NCBI RefSeq assembly: GCF_006265095.1
Contig: NZ_VCNK01000011.1
Location: forward strand, 22,951-86,950
DNA from: Phaeobacter sp. B1627
Lineage (GTDB): Bacteria > Pseudomonadota > Alphaproteobacteria > Rhodobacterales > Rhodobacteraceae
Length of the DNA: 64,000 nucleotides
Reading direction: 5' to 3'
Positions 55,338-63,799 of this stretch are shown here, piece by piece. The notes under the pieces are model-generated. The model searched no databases and had not been told where the DNA came from. It saw only the letters and a list, made by a program, of their open reading frames with translations. The translations under genes were made by a program, and so were the position numbers. Positions within the stretch are counted from its first letter, which is position 1. Every line of letters starts with the position of its first letter.

Positions 55338-56375
55338 TCATGTGGTGATCATGACGTCGGACAGCGCCCTGCGCACAGAGGGGGACGGGATCTCATCTGA
55401 GCGGCCGATCCGCAGGAGGATCTGCGGCTTCCTGTCCTCGCCCGCCGCCCGTCCCAGTTCGAAGCGAAGCGCCGCGATTTCAATCGGCTGGTTCAGGTAG
55501 GATGTCGTGAAACCTCGGGCGGTCAGCACCAACAGCATCCGTGCGAGGGTGCGACCGGTGTCAAGCCAGTCGCCGACGGTATCGGCGGTGCTGGACAGCA
55601 GGGCCAGGGTCGGCGAACCGGCCATTGTTTTCGTTGTATCGACGGCAGCCGTGTTGCAGTCCTGATCAAAGGTCGGGGCCAGCAACCGGGCGGCGGGGGC
55701 AGAAACATAGGGCGTTCGCAAACCCGCTCCGGAGATGCCTTCCCCGATTTCGCGCCGGGACAAATGCATCCATGTGGCCCGTTCGCGGCGAAAACCGGGG
55801 TCTTCGGCCTGGATCCTGTCTGCCTCAGCAACCATATTCACAAGGGTTCTGCGTGCAGTATCATTGCTAAAGAACCTGACGCGTGTCCCGAGGCTTTCAG
55901 CGATGCGGCAACACTCGGCCATCAGATCCTGAGGCAGGTCTCCGGGACGGTAGTCGCTGCGGTCCGTGCGCCGTTTTGCGATGGCATCGAACATCGACAG
56001 GTCACGGTCATCAGGTGGTTGCCCTTGCGCGACTGTGATCTGCGCAAGGTGATCTGGAAAGTGGGGATCGGGGCATCGGGTCACGGTGGTGTTCAGGGAC
56101 AGGCGACGGGCCGCAGTTTCGAAGGTTCCGATCGCAGCCCCGCAGCTGATTGTCAGCTCCCGGCCCTCGGGGTCGACAACCGCAAGTGCGCGTGTCCGGT
56201 CGGCAAGGACATCAAGCCAATCCGGACCGGAAGCGAACAGCCAGGGCTGCGTATTGTGAAACGACGGCGCAAGAATCGCACATCCGGCGAGAAACCGAAG
56301 TCTGTGCTCCGGAGTCGTGCCGGTGATGAAATTCGCATGCGGATGCGCCCATGGGTCGTCGTCTTTGCGTTGCAT
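55338..56375 (-). CDS. Acg-type nitroreductase family protein
   Basis: 345 aa. AILAPSFHNTQPWLF is the FMN-phosphate region of Acg-like nitroreductases, followed by CGAAIGTFETAARRLSLNT and AKRRTDRSDYRPGDLP. Mycobacterial Acg proteins are hypoxia-controlled flavin-storage or nitroreductase relatives. The ATG at 56375 is used; an in-frame start at 56453 would place the FNR-like box inside the gene. It is convergent with the FixK-like gene, 8 bp apart. Confidence 0.82.
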   Translation of the reverse strand: MQRKDDDPWAHPHANFITGTTPEHRLRFLAGCAILAPSFHNTQPWLFASGPDWLDVLADRTRALAVVDPEGRELTISCGAAIGTFETAARRLSLNTTVTRCPDPHFPDHLAQITVAQGQPPDDRDLSMFDAIAKRRTDRSDYRPGDLPQDLMAECCRIAESLGTRVRFFSNDTARRTLVNMVAEADRIQAEDPGFRRERATWMHLSRREIGEGISGAGLRTPYVSAPAARLLAPTFDQDCNTAAVDTTKTMAGSPTLALLSSTADTVGDWLDTGRTLARMLLVLTARGFTTSYLNQPIEIAALRFELGRAAGEDRKPQILLRIGRSDEIPSPSVRRALSDVMITT

Positions 56376-56433
56376 TGACTTCTTTTGCTCACAGAATTTC
56401 CGTCCCAGCGTAGTTGGTTGCGGCGCAGCCCAT

Positions 56434-56447
56434 TTGATTTCGCTCAA
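56434..56447 (-). promoter_or_regulatory. FNR/FixK-like box before the nitroreductase gene
   Basis: TTGAT-TTCG-CTCAA, one base off the TTGAT-N4-ATCAA consensus, centred 65 bp upstream of the nitroreductase ATG. That fits a class II activator site near -41 if the leader is about 24 nt. The likely reader is the FixK-like protein encoded next door. Confidence 0.65.
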
Positions 56448-56634
56448 TTCCATGATGGGTTGCTGGGCTGTGGGCGGCGCCTGTCACAGGCGCATCGCCA
56501 AATTCCGGATCCACCGTTCAATGTCATCGCCGGTCACCTCGCGCCATCGGCCAAGACAGCGGTGCCCCCGGCACCCAAGAGCGTGCAGGAGGCGGGGTTC
56601 AAGCGCCGTGAGTGGGGCGGCCCAGGGGGCAGGC

Positions 56635-58116
56635 TCAGCCAGGTTTCACGACGCCCGACGGAGCCGAGGATCCACCAGAGGCGACGAAGCCCTCTGTGAT
56701 CTCCGTGCTGCGGCGGGTCAGCAGGCTGATGCCGACAAACAGCAGGGTGGCGAACGGCAAGCCGAGTATGCCTGCGTTATAGCCAAACAGCCTGTTGCCG
56801 GTCATGTACATCACGATGACAAACAAACCGCCGCCCGCGATAGAAGTCAGGGCGCCCGCAGCTGTGCCGCGCTTCCAGAAGAAGGTGCCGACGATGGCGG
56901 GAACGGTGACCACGAGGCCCGCTGACGCTGCGACGGAGAGGATGGAGATCAGGCTCAGCTCCAGCGCGGCAAATCCCAGTGCGAGGACCGAAATGACCGG
57001 AATCACCAGCTTGCCGATCCACAGTTGGCGGTGGTCGGATGTGTCGCCGCCAACGTTGCCCCAGACATCCCGCGCCACCATCGACGACAAGGTCAGCAGG
57101 ATGGAGTCGATTGTGGAAACCGCAGCTGCCAGAATGCCGACCATCACGATCACACCAAGAACAGGCGGGACGAAATCCGAAGCAAGCAAAACCGATGTCG
57201 CAAGATCCGCGCGCTCCAGATCGGGGAAGGCGACGAAGGCGGAAAAGCCCCAGATCACCGACACCAGCGTGTAGATCAGGCCAAAGCACAGGAAGATCAG
57301 CAGCATCCGGCGCAGGTCCGCTTTGGATTTCGGCATGAACAGACGCTGGCTGACCTGTGGATTGGAGATTGAGAAGAAGAACCATGGAATGGTCAGCCCG
57401 ATAAAGGTCTGCAGGCTGAACAGTCCGGGTCCGGGCACGGTCAGCATCTCCGGCTTGCGCTCTGCCACGGTGGCAAACAGCCCGGTGAAACCGCCCAGTT
57501 CGCTCACCACCAGCACCGCGACCGCGGTCGAGGCCAAAATCATCACCAGCGCCTGCAGGCTGTCGGTCCACATCACGGAACGGATGCCCGCCGCATAGGA
57601 GAAGAAAATCGCCAGCGCCGTTGCAATCAGCAGGCCGGTGCCAAAGGGGATCGCGCCGCCGGACATGCCGGACAGCAGGTATCCGATCCCGGACAGCTGA
57701 ACTGCGCAATAGGGGATCAGGAAAATGCAGCTGACCACCGCCGCCGCAATCGCGACATGGCGGCTGCCATAGCGCGCGCCGAGCATTTCGGAGGGGGTGA
57801 CAAAGCCGTATCTCTTGCCCACCGCCCAAAAGCGGGGCCCGAAGATCGCGACCAGCGACACACCGGCGAAATAGACGATTTCAAAGCCCAGCGCGCCGAC
57901 GCCACCCTTGTAGGTCAGACCCGCAAGCCCGACCATCATGAAGGCGGAATAGGTGGTGGCGGAATAGCTCAGCGCCGAGACCACGCCACCCATGCTGCGG
58001 CCACCGAGGAAATAATCGGTCATCGTCGTGGATTTGCCCGCGCGCGACAGCAGCGCGACGGCAATGGAGACGACCACATAGGCGGCGATCCCCCACCAGA
58101 TGTACGACGGACTCAT
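56635..58116 (-). CDS. Sodium:solute symporter family protein
   Basis: 493 aa with about thirteen membrane helices. MTDYFLGGRSMGGVVSALSYSATTYSAFMMVG and GFVTPSEMLGARYGSRHVA are SSS-family landmarks, with the sodium-site Ser/Thr pair in AAVSTIDSILLTLSSMVARD. The relatives carry acetate, pantothenate, proline or urea; the substrate is open. ATG at 58116 has GGAGGACGA upstream. It overlaps the stop of a 61-aa membrane protein by four bases. Confidence 0.9.
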   Translation of the reverse strand: MSPSYIWWGIAAYVVVSIAVALLSRAGKSTTMTDYFLGGRSMGGVVSALSYSATTYSAFMMVGLAGLTYKGGVGALGFEIVYFAGVSLVAIFGPRFWAVGKRYGFVTPSEMLGARYGSRHVAIAAAVVSCIFLIPYCAVQLSGIGYLLSGMSGGAIPFGTGLLIATALAIFFSYAAGIRSVMWTDSLQALVMILASTAVAVLVVSELGGFTGLFATVAERKPEMLTVPGPGLFSLQTFIGLTIPWFFFSISNPQVSQRLFMPKSKADLRRMLLIFLCFGLIYTLVSVIWGFSAFVAFPDLERADLATSVLLASDFVPPVLGVIVMVGILAAAVSTIDSILLTLSSMVARDVWGNVGGDTSDHRQLWIGKLVIPVISVLALGFAALELSLISILSVAASAGLVVTVPAIVGTFFWKRGTAAGALTSIAGGGLFVIVMYMTGNRLFGYNAGILGLPFATLLFVGISLLTRRSTEITEGFVASGGSSAPSGVVKPG

Positions 58117-58298
58117 TCTTCGTCCTCCGAGAAAGAGGCGGTCGCAAGTGCGTTCAATACGATGATCGCAAGCCCTGCAAGGGTCCAGAAAAGAAAGGCT
58201 CCGGTCCAGCTCGGCGTATCGCCAAGAAAGCCGTAGGGCACAGCGTAGCAGGCCAGAACGACCAGCCCCACCAGCCAGAGGGATACAGTTCGTAGCAT
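58113..58298 (-). CDS. Small membrane partner of the sodium:solute symporter
   Basis: 61 aa with two hydrophobic segments (LWLVGLVVLACYAVPYGFLG and AFLFWTLAGLAIIVLNALATA) and an acidic end SFSEDEE. ATG 58298; the ATGA overlap with the symporter start shows coupling. Size, topology and place resemble the small accessory proteins beside some SSS transporters (PanF/YhdT or ActP/YjcH pairs). The 297 bp upstream contain no other gene. Confidence 0.75.
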   Translation of the reverse strand: MLRTVSLWLVGLVVLACYAVPYGFLGDTPSWTGAFLFWTLAGLAIIVLNALATASFSEDEE

Positions 58299-58595
58299 TG
58301 AAAATTCGCTCCCGTCGGATCGTTGGGTTTGAGTGAGAGGGTGCCTCTGCACCGCTTGTTGTTTTGGTGTAATATGCGGATGTCTGAGGGGCGGGTGTGC
58401 CGCATCTTCTAGTGCCACAGGTTGGCCGGGGCTGTCGAGCCAGGCTCAGATATCGGCGGTGGTCGGGTGTTTTCTGTGCCCGGGACGCCTGCGGCGACAT
58501 CCACCACCATACTCGCGGGGCGGATTCCTCGCCGCACCGGCAGGCCAAAGCGCGCGTCTCTCCTAAACCATATCAACCTGTTGCGGTGACATCTG

Positions 58596-60320
58596 TCACG
58601 CTTTGCGCCGGGATGCTGTCTGCAGCGCGATCGCTTGCGTTGCCTCATATTGCGACAGGAACACGCGTCCGGTCATCGCCTCCAGGAAATGTTGATCCTG
58701 CAGCCGGTCCATCACCGGGCCCTTGACCTCAGAGAGGTGCAGCGTCACGCCCATTTCCCACAGCCTTTGATTGATGGCCTCAAGGGACTCCAGCGCGCTG
58801 AGGTCGATGTCATTGACGGCCGAACACTGGAGGATCACATGGCGGATAGCCGGATCGCGAGCCACCCGCTTTTGCACTACATCTTCCAGATAGCGGGCAT
58901 TGGCAAAATACAGGCTCTCATCAACCCGCAGGGTCACGATCGCAGGATCGGTGATCACATCGTGACGCAGGATATTGCGGAAATGCTCGGTGCCGGGCAT
59001 CTGACCGACCTCCGCGATATGCGGTTTGGATGTGGCGTAGAGATGCAGCAGGATCGATATTCCAACGCCCGCCGATACGCCTGCCTCGACGCCAAGCCCG
59101 AGCGTCACGACAATGGTGGCCAGCACCGCGGCAAAGTCAGCTTTGGAATAGCCCCAACTGCGCTTCAGAATTGAAAAATCAACAAGGCTCAGCACTGCCA
59201 CAATGATGGTCGCCGCCAGAGTCGCCTTTGGCAGGAAATAGATCAGCGGTGTGAGCGCGAGGGCTGAAATGGCGAGACCAACTGCGGTAAAGGCCCCGGC
59301 TGCCGGGGTCTGTGCCCCCGCGTCGAAATTGACGACGGACCGGGAAAACCCGCCGGTCACCGGAAACCCCCCGGTGAATGCGGCTCCGAGGTTGGCGGCC
59401 CCCAGTCCGATCAGCTCCTGATCGGGGTCGATGCGCTGGCGTTTCTTGGCGGCCAATGTCTGGGCAACAGAAATCGATTCCACAAAGCCAATGATCGAGA
59501 TCAGGAAGGCCGGGATCAGCAACTGACCGAGCAATTCCGGGGACAGATCCGGCAGGGTAAAGGGCGGCAGGCTTTGCGGAACCGCTCCGACGATGGCGAC
59601 CCCGTGATCCGCCAGGCCGAAGCCCCAGACCACGAGCGTGGTGGCGACGACAACTGCAACGGGGCCGGTCTTGACCATCACGTTTGCGACTGCCCCGGCG
59701 ACACCGATCCGCTGCAGGAGCGGTTTCAGCCCGGAGCGCACCCAAAACAGGAAAGCGGTGGCCGCCACACCAATCACCGCCGTGATCCAGTTCGTCTGCC
59801 GTGCGTGTTCAGCCAAAGAAAGCATCAGCTCCAGCAGGTTGTGCCCTTGCGCGTCGATACCGAAGACGTGTTTCAGCTGGCTGGTGGCGATAATCAGGCC
59901 CGATGCTGTAATGAAACCCGCGATCACCGGATGGGAGAGGAAGTTGGCCACAAAGCCGAGACGAAACAGGCCCATCGCCAGCAACATCACGCCGGACAAT
60001 CCCGCCAGAGACAAGGCCGCAACACCATAGCCCATGGTGCCTTGCTCCGCGATTGTGCTGAGCGCGGCCGCTGTCATCAATGAGACCACGGCGACCGGGC
60101 CCACTGCCAGCGCGTTGCTGGTGCCAAACACCGTATAGAGCAGGATCGGCACAATCGACGCATAAAGCCCGGCCTCTGCCGGCAAGCCGGCCAGAAGCGC
60201 ATAGGCCAGCGATTGCGGGATCAGCATGATCGTCACGATCACCGCCGCCATCAGATCGTTGGACAACGCGGAGCGGTCGTAGCTCCGTCCCCAACTCAGG
60301 ATCGGCAGGAAACTCTTCAT
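58596..60320 (-). CDS. SulP-family anion transporter with STAS domain
   Basis: 574 aa. The SulP opening SNDLMAAVIVTIMLIPQSLAYALLAGLPAEAGLYAS, the QELIGLGAANLGAAFTGGFPVTGGFSRSVVN signature, and a C-terminal STAS domain (RHVILQCSAVNDIDLSALESLEAI). Members carry sulfate, bicarbonate or dicarboxylates. It follows the persulfide-dioxygenase-like gene by about 98 bp on the same strand, so sulfate or sulfite is a reasonable guess. Confidence 0.92.
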   Translation of the reverse strand: MKSFLPILSWGRSYDRSALSNDLMAAVIVTIMLIPQSLAYALLAGLPAEAGLYASIVPILLYTVFGTSNALAVGPVAVVSLMTAAALSTIAEQGTMGYGVAALSLAGLSGVMLLAMGLFRLGFVANFLSHPVIAGFITASGLIIATSQLKHVFGIDAQGHNLLELMLSLAEHARQTNWITAVIGVAATAFLFWVRSGLKPLLQRIGVAGAVANVMVKTGPVAVVVATTLVVWGFGLADHGVAIVGAVPQSLPPFTLPDLSPELLGQLLIPAFLISIIGFVESISVAQTLAAKKRQRIDPDQELIGLGAANLGAAFTGGFPVTGGFSRSVVNFDAGAQTPAAGAFTAVGLAISALALTPLIYFLPKATLAATIIVAVLSLVDFSILKRSWGYSKADFAAVLATIVVTLGLGVEAGVSAGVGISILLHLYATSKPHIAEVGQMPGTEHFRNILRHDVITDPAIVTLRVDESLYFANARYLEDVVQKRVARDPAIRHVILQCSAVNDIDLSALESLEAINQRLWEMGVTLHLSEVKGPVMDRLQDQHFLEAMTGRVFLSQYEATQAIALQTASRRKA

Positions 60321-60418
60321 GTACGGCGCTCGATTCTATCGCAACTCAACATGGGGGCGGGACAAAGGGCGAGGCCAAGCGGGGATCCGGGCTTCGTTTT
60401 GATTGACCGTCCGGGCAT

Positions 60419-61300
60419 TCAGATCCCGTTCACGGGGACCTTGAGCATCGGCTTGCCATCCTTGTCCTTTGGCACCTCACCCGCGCGCATATTGACCTGC
60501 AGCGACGGGATGATGAGCTTGGGCATCGCCAGTTGCGCATCGCGCTCGGTGCGAAACTTGATAAACTCTTCGCGCGTCTTGCTGCCACCCACGTGAATGT
60601 TGTGCGCCTTTTCCTCGGCGACCGTGGTCTCCCACTGGATGGCGCGGTCGTTGGGGCCATAGTCGTGGCACATGAAGAGGCGCATTTCGTCCGGCAGGCT
60701 CAGAACCTTTTGGATGCTGTCATAGAGCTGCCCCGCATCGCCGCCCGGGAAATCGGCGCGGGCAGAACCGCCGTCGGGCATGAACAAAGTGTCGCCCACG
60801 AAGGCTGCATTTCCCATCACATGGACCATGCAGGCGGGTGTATGACCGGGCGTGTACATGGCAAACCCCTGCATCCCGCCCACCCGATAGGTGTCCCCGT
60901 CCTTGAACAGCGCGTCGAACTGCGATCCGTCGCGTTGGAATTCGGTGCCTTCGTTGAAGATTTTGCCAAAGGTCTCCTGCACCACCATGATTTTTTCGCC
61001 GACGCCGATCTTGCCACCGAGCGCCTCTTGCAGATAGGGCGCAGCACTCAGGTGGTCGGCATGCACATGGGTTTCGATGATCCAGTCAACAGTCAGACCG
61101 CGGTCCTTGACCTCGGCGATCAGCGCATCCGCATGATCATAGGTGATGCGCCCAGCGGCATAGTCGATGTCCATGACGCTGTCGATAATCGAGCAATGAT
61201 CGCTGCCCGGATCCTTGACGATATAGCTGATGGTATTCGTCGCCTCGTCAAAATGAGCCGAGACCTCGGGTTTGACATCCAGGTTTACCGGGTAGGTCAT
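60419..61300 (-). CDS. Persulfide dioxygenase-like metallo-beta-lactamase-fold protein (Blh/ETHE1 type)
   Basis: 293 aa. Metal site ETHVHADHLSAAPYLQ, YTPGHTPACMVHV, and VGDTLFMPDGGSARADFPGGDA, with CHDYGP before the C-terminal part. This is the Blh pattern of bacterial sulfur dioxygenases, which oxidise glutathione persulfide to sulfite; the mononuclear iron ligands appear present. The C-terminal stretch with KTREEFIKFRTERDAQLAMP is typical. Neighbours (Crp/Fnr, DUF2892, SulP) suit sulfide detoxification. The AGGAGGATC site supports the ATG at 61300. Confidence 0.87.
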   Translation of the reverse strand: MTYPVNLDVKPEVSAHFDEATNTISYIVKDPGSDHCSIIDSVMDIDYAAGRITYDHADALIAEVKDRGLTVDWIIETHVHADHLSAAPYLQEALGGKIGVGEKIMVVQETFGKIFNEGTEFQRDGSQFDALFKDGDTYRVGGMQGFAMYTPGHTPACMVHVMGNAAFVGDTLFMPDGGSARADFPGGDAGQLYDSIQKVLSLPDEMRLFMCHDYGPNDRAIQWETTVAEEKAHNIHVGGSKTREEFIKFRTERDAQLAMPKLIIPSLQVNMRAGEVPKDKDGKPMLKVPVNGI

Positions 61301-61355
61301 AGTGTGATCCTCCTTTGGGTCAGATACGCGAGCCGTTGCACCTCGACAGTGTAGA

Positions 61356-61369
61356 CAGAAATTTTTCTG
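61356..61369. promoter_or_regulatory. Palindrome upstream of the persulfide dioxygenase gene
   Basis: CAGAAA-TT-TTTCTG, a perfect dyad 56 bp before the ATG, with a further CAGAAA half-site immediately after. It does not fit TTGAT-type Crp/Fnr sites, so another repressor could bind here. Confidence 0.45.
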
Positions 61370-61443
61370 CAGAAATGATCCCTGTCAAACGCGATGCCGC
61401 AACGGGAAGCGGGTTTTCTGGTTTTCGACTTGCGCAATGGCCT

Positions 61444-61662
61444 TCAGTCGCAGGCTTTGCATGTCTTCAGACCAAGGATGCGGTAGAGTGGGCAGCTCCC
61501 CAAGGCGGCGGTGAGCAGCATCACCAAACCTGCCGCCACCAGGAAAATTGTCGCAATGCGGCTCTCCAGCGGCGCCAGACCGCTGAGATACGGAGCTGCC
61601 AGCAAGATCAGCCCCAATACTGTCCGGGCCAACCGGTCGAGTGGTCCCATATTTCTGATCAT
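61444..61662 (-). CDS. DUF2892 small membrane protein
   Basis: 72 aa. MIRNMGPLDRLARTVLGLIL, a second helix IATIFLVAAGLVMLLTAALG, and a closing CPLYRILGLKTCKACD with three cysteines. Members of this family often sit with rhodanese or persulfide dioxygenase genes (YgaP tail). The Cys-rich end might bind sulfane sulfur; that is inference. AGGAGGCTG lies before the ATG. It lies between the Crp/Fnr gene and the dioxygenase gene. Confidence 0.85.
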   Translation of the reverse strand: MIRNMGPLDRLARTVLGLILLAAPYLSGLAPLESRIATIFLVAAGLVMLLTAALGSCPLYRILGLKTCKACD

Positions 61663-61752
61663 GTTTCAGCCTCCTGTCGCACATCCACCCAATGAGTAGC
61701 ACCGCCAGGCCCGGCTCTACGGTGACAATGTCACCAAGTTTCAGATTTTCGG

Positions 61753-62424
61753 CTACGCGTCATGATCCGCCAATTTCTGCAGTTTGTCGCGATCAAGAAT
61801 GTGGATGCATCCTCGTGCCTGCCGGATCCACCCGCGACGCTGGAATTCCTGTAGTTGCCGCGAGATCACCTCACGTGCGGTGCCCAGTTCGACGGAGAGT
61901 TTCTGGTGCGTTGCATCCAATTCGTCGCGCCCGGCAGACAGGTCGATCAGCCGGTTTGCCAGGCGCACGTCCATGCGCTGAAAGGCAACTTCGTCGATCA
62001 TCAGGAAGAGATCGGTGATCCGTTTGGAAAACGCGGCAAACACAAAATCGCGGAAGGGTTTGGATTGCGCCACCAACATGTCAAAGAGAGCGCGTGGAAC
62101 AGCGGCGGCAGAGACTTCGGTTTCTGAAACACCTTCTGCGGAGTAGTCCTCGTATGCGAGCAGGCAAGCGGTGGTCAGAACGCAGCTTTCCCCGGCGTGA
62201 ATTCGGTACAGAACAATTTCATGCCCGGTATCGGAAACTTGCTGAACCCGGATGGTGCCATCCAGAAGAAACAGCATGTTTTCCGGCGAATTGCCCGGAC
62301 CGAAAACGGTGGCGCCTTTGGGGATGCGGACCACCTTGCTTTGCTCCAGCAGCCAGCCTTTCGTCGAGACATCCAGATGCGACAATCCTGGAAAACGTTC
62401 GACCCAGTCTGTAGCTTCATTCAT
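61753..62424 (-). CDS. Crp/Fnr-family regulator of the sulfur cluster
   Basis: 223 aa. N-terminal cNMP-type barrel (VVRIPKGATVFGPGNSPENMLFLLDGTIRV), a long dimer helix with ITDLFLMIDEVAFQRMDVRLA, and an HTH LSVELGTAREVISRQLQEFQRRG with E-x-x-S-R. Two cysteines, Cys81 and Cys87, flank a loop in the barrel (GESCVLTTACLLAYED), and a third lies at RGCIHIL. A thiol switch by persulfide or nitrosative species is plausible. ATG at 62424 has AAGGACG upstream. It heads the DUF2892-dioxygenase-SulP series. Confidence 0.88.
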   Translation of the reverse strand: MNEATDWVERFPGLSHLDVSTKGWLLEQSKVVRIPKGATVFGPGNSPENMLFLLDGTIRVQQVSDTGHEIVLYRIHAGESCVLTTACLLAYEDYSAEGVSETEVSAAAVPRALFDMLVAQSKPFRDFVFAAFSKRITDLFLMIDEVAFQRMDVRLANRLIDLSAGRDELDATHQKLSVELGTAREVISRQLQEFQRRGWIRQARGCIHILDRDKLQKLADHDA

Positions 62425-62524
62425 GTCTGATCGTCCTTTGTGGAGAGGGCCCGGGCCAAGACGGATCATAGGAACAATAGGCAAATGTCGCAAATGGGGC
62501 GCTGCCCCCGGCCTATGGCCTTCC

Positions 62525-62548
62525 CCGAGGTATTTTGAAAAGATGAAA
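62525..62548 (+). repeat. Dispersed intergenic repeat, copy 2
   Basis: CCGAGGTATTTTGAAAAGAT and then GAAA; one base shorter than the copy at 9746-9770 in reverse. A GC-rich stretch with GGGGCGCTGCCCCCGGCC precedes it. Confidence 0.6.
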
Positions 62549-62649
62549 TGCTCTCGGGGCGGGATCATGGCGGTGGTCTTTGAGTGAGGTTTACGAACTC
62601 GGAAGAAAATCACGTCCGCCGCTGCGGGGCGGATACCTTTTGTGTTTTT

Positions 62650-63112
62650 GGGGCGGTGGGGCTCGGCTTTTTCGAACTCTCCGGCAAAGCGCGCATTGGT
62701 GACCCGGGCCTCTTCCGGTATCGGGCTGTGCCGTGGCATTGGCGGCGGCGGGTGCGCATATTCTCTGTGCTGCCTGTGATACGGTCCGGTTGGAGAACAG
62801 TGTGACCGCGATGGTTCGGAGCGGATATGCCGCAGAATCGCGGGTTCGCGATCAGACCGACTTGAGGGCCCATGACAGCGTTCTGGGTGATGGGGCGTTC
62901 GATATTGTCGTGAATTCGGCAGGAGGAGCCCGTCACAGTCCTACGGTGGCGGCGTCCCCCGAAAGTTTTGATGCCGTACTGGATCTCAGTCTGCGATCCA
63001 CCTATTCTCTGTTTGCCTGTCCCGTCAGAGATATGATCGCTGCAGGCAAGCCCGGATCCTTTATCCATATTTCCAGCCAAATGGGGCAGGTGGGCGGCGT
63101 CGACCGTGCGGT
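62650..63112 (+). pseudogene. Short-chain dehydrogenase pseudogene
   Basis: The pieces of a classical SDR are spread over three frames: FELSGK, then RALVTRASSGIGL (cofactor motif with Gly changed to Arg), then ALAAAGAHILCAACDTVRLE, DIVVNSAGGARHS and FIHISSQMGQVGGVDRAV. At least two frameshifts lie in the first 100 bp. The active-site YxxxK region expected next is missing because the IS5-type remnant begins there. Confidence 0.75.
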
Positions 63113-63159
63113 TTGCTGGGCTTTGTTGCATGCACCCAGAATGATCGCAGGGGGACATG

Positions 63160-63745
63160 AGCAGTTGGGCCCAAACAGTGCAGAACCACGAGCTGGTCGA
63201 CTTGCAATGCTGCGCTGAAGCAGCGTGGATCTTTGACGATTTGGTTCGATCCCGGGATCACATGGCGGCCCCCGCTGACCGGCAAGCGTGGTCGAAAACA
63301 GCAGTTCAGCGATGCGGCGGTCCTGACCTCTCTGACCATCAAAGTCCTGCTCTGCAAGCCTCTGAGGCAGACGACTGGTTTCGTCGAGAGCCTTCCGCGG
63401 CTGGTCGGACTGGACCGGACAGTGCCCGATTGCAGCAGGCTGTGCCGCCGCCAGACAATGCTGAACGTGGAGCTGCCGTATCGTGGCGGCACCGGTCCGC
63501 CGACCTTCCCGATCGATAGCACAGCCATCAAAGCCGAGGGCGAAGGCGTGTGGAGTGAGGAGGGTTAGCAAACGGTCCGGGGAACTGTTTGTCCGACAAA
63601 CGCCAAGCATGGCGGCTCCAAACGCCGCATTTGGCGCAAAATGCACTTGGGGATTGACGAGGACCCGATGGAGGTTCGGGCCCTCGAAGTCACATCAGGC
63701 GAGGTCACAACAGGCACAGTGGGCGAGGCGCCCATCCTCAGGCCC
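63160..63745 (+). pseudogene. IS5-family transposase pseudogene
   Basis: NAALKQRGSLTIWFDPGITW, RGRKQQFSDAAVLTSLTIKV, LRQTTGFVESLPRLVGLD and DSTAIKAEGEGVW are IS5 transposase, up to a stop at 63568. After a short insertion the sequence resumes in another frame as KHGGSKRRIWRKMHLGIDED and EVRALEVTS, then breaks off near 63745. Both N- and C-termini are missing. It interrupts the SDR gene. Confidence 0.8.
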
Positions 63746-63799
63746 GCTGTCGGCAAGGTCGGCCAGCACCTCACCCATGATGCCTGCCGCCTCGGGCAG

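Noticed and set aside
55523..55870. Short frames on both strands inside the nitroreductase gene
   Set aside because: Shadows of a gene with clear family motifs.
60396..60411. TTGATTGACCG upstream of the SulP gene as an FNR box
   Set aside because: Only the left half-site fits; the right half CGTCC does not match ATCAA.
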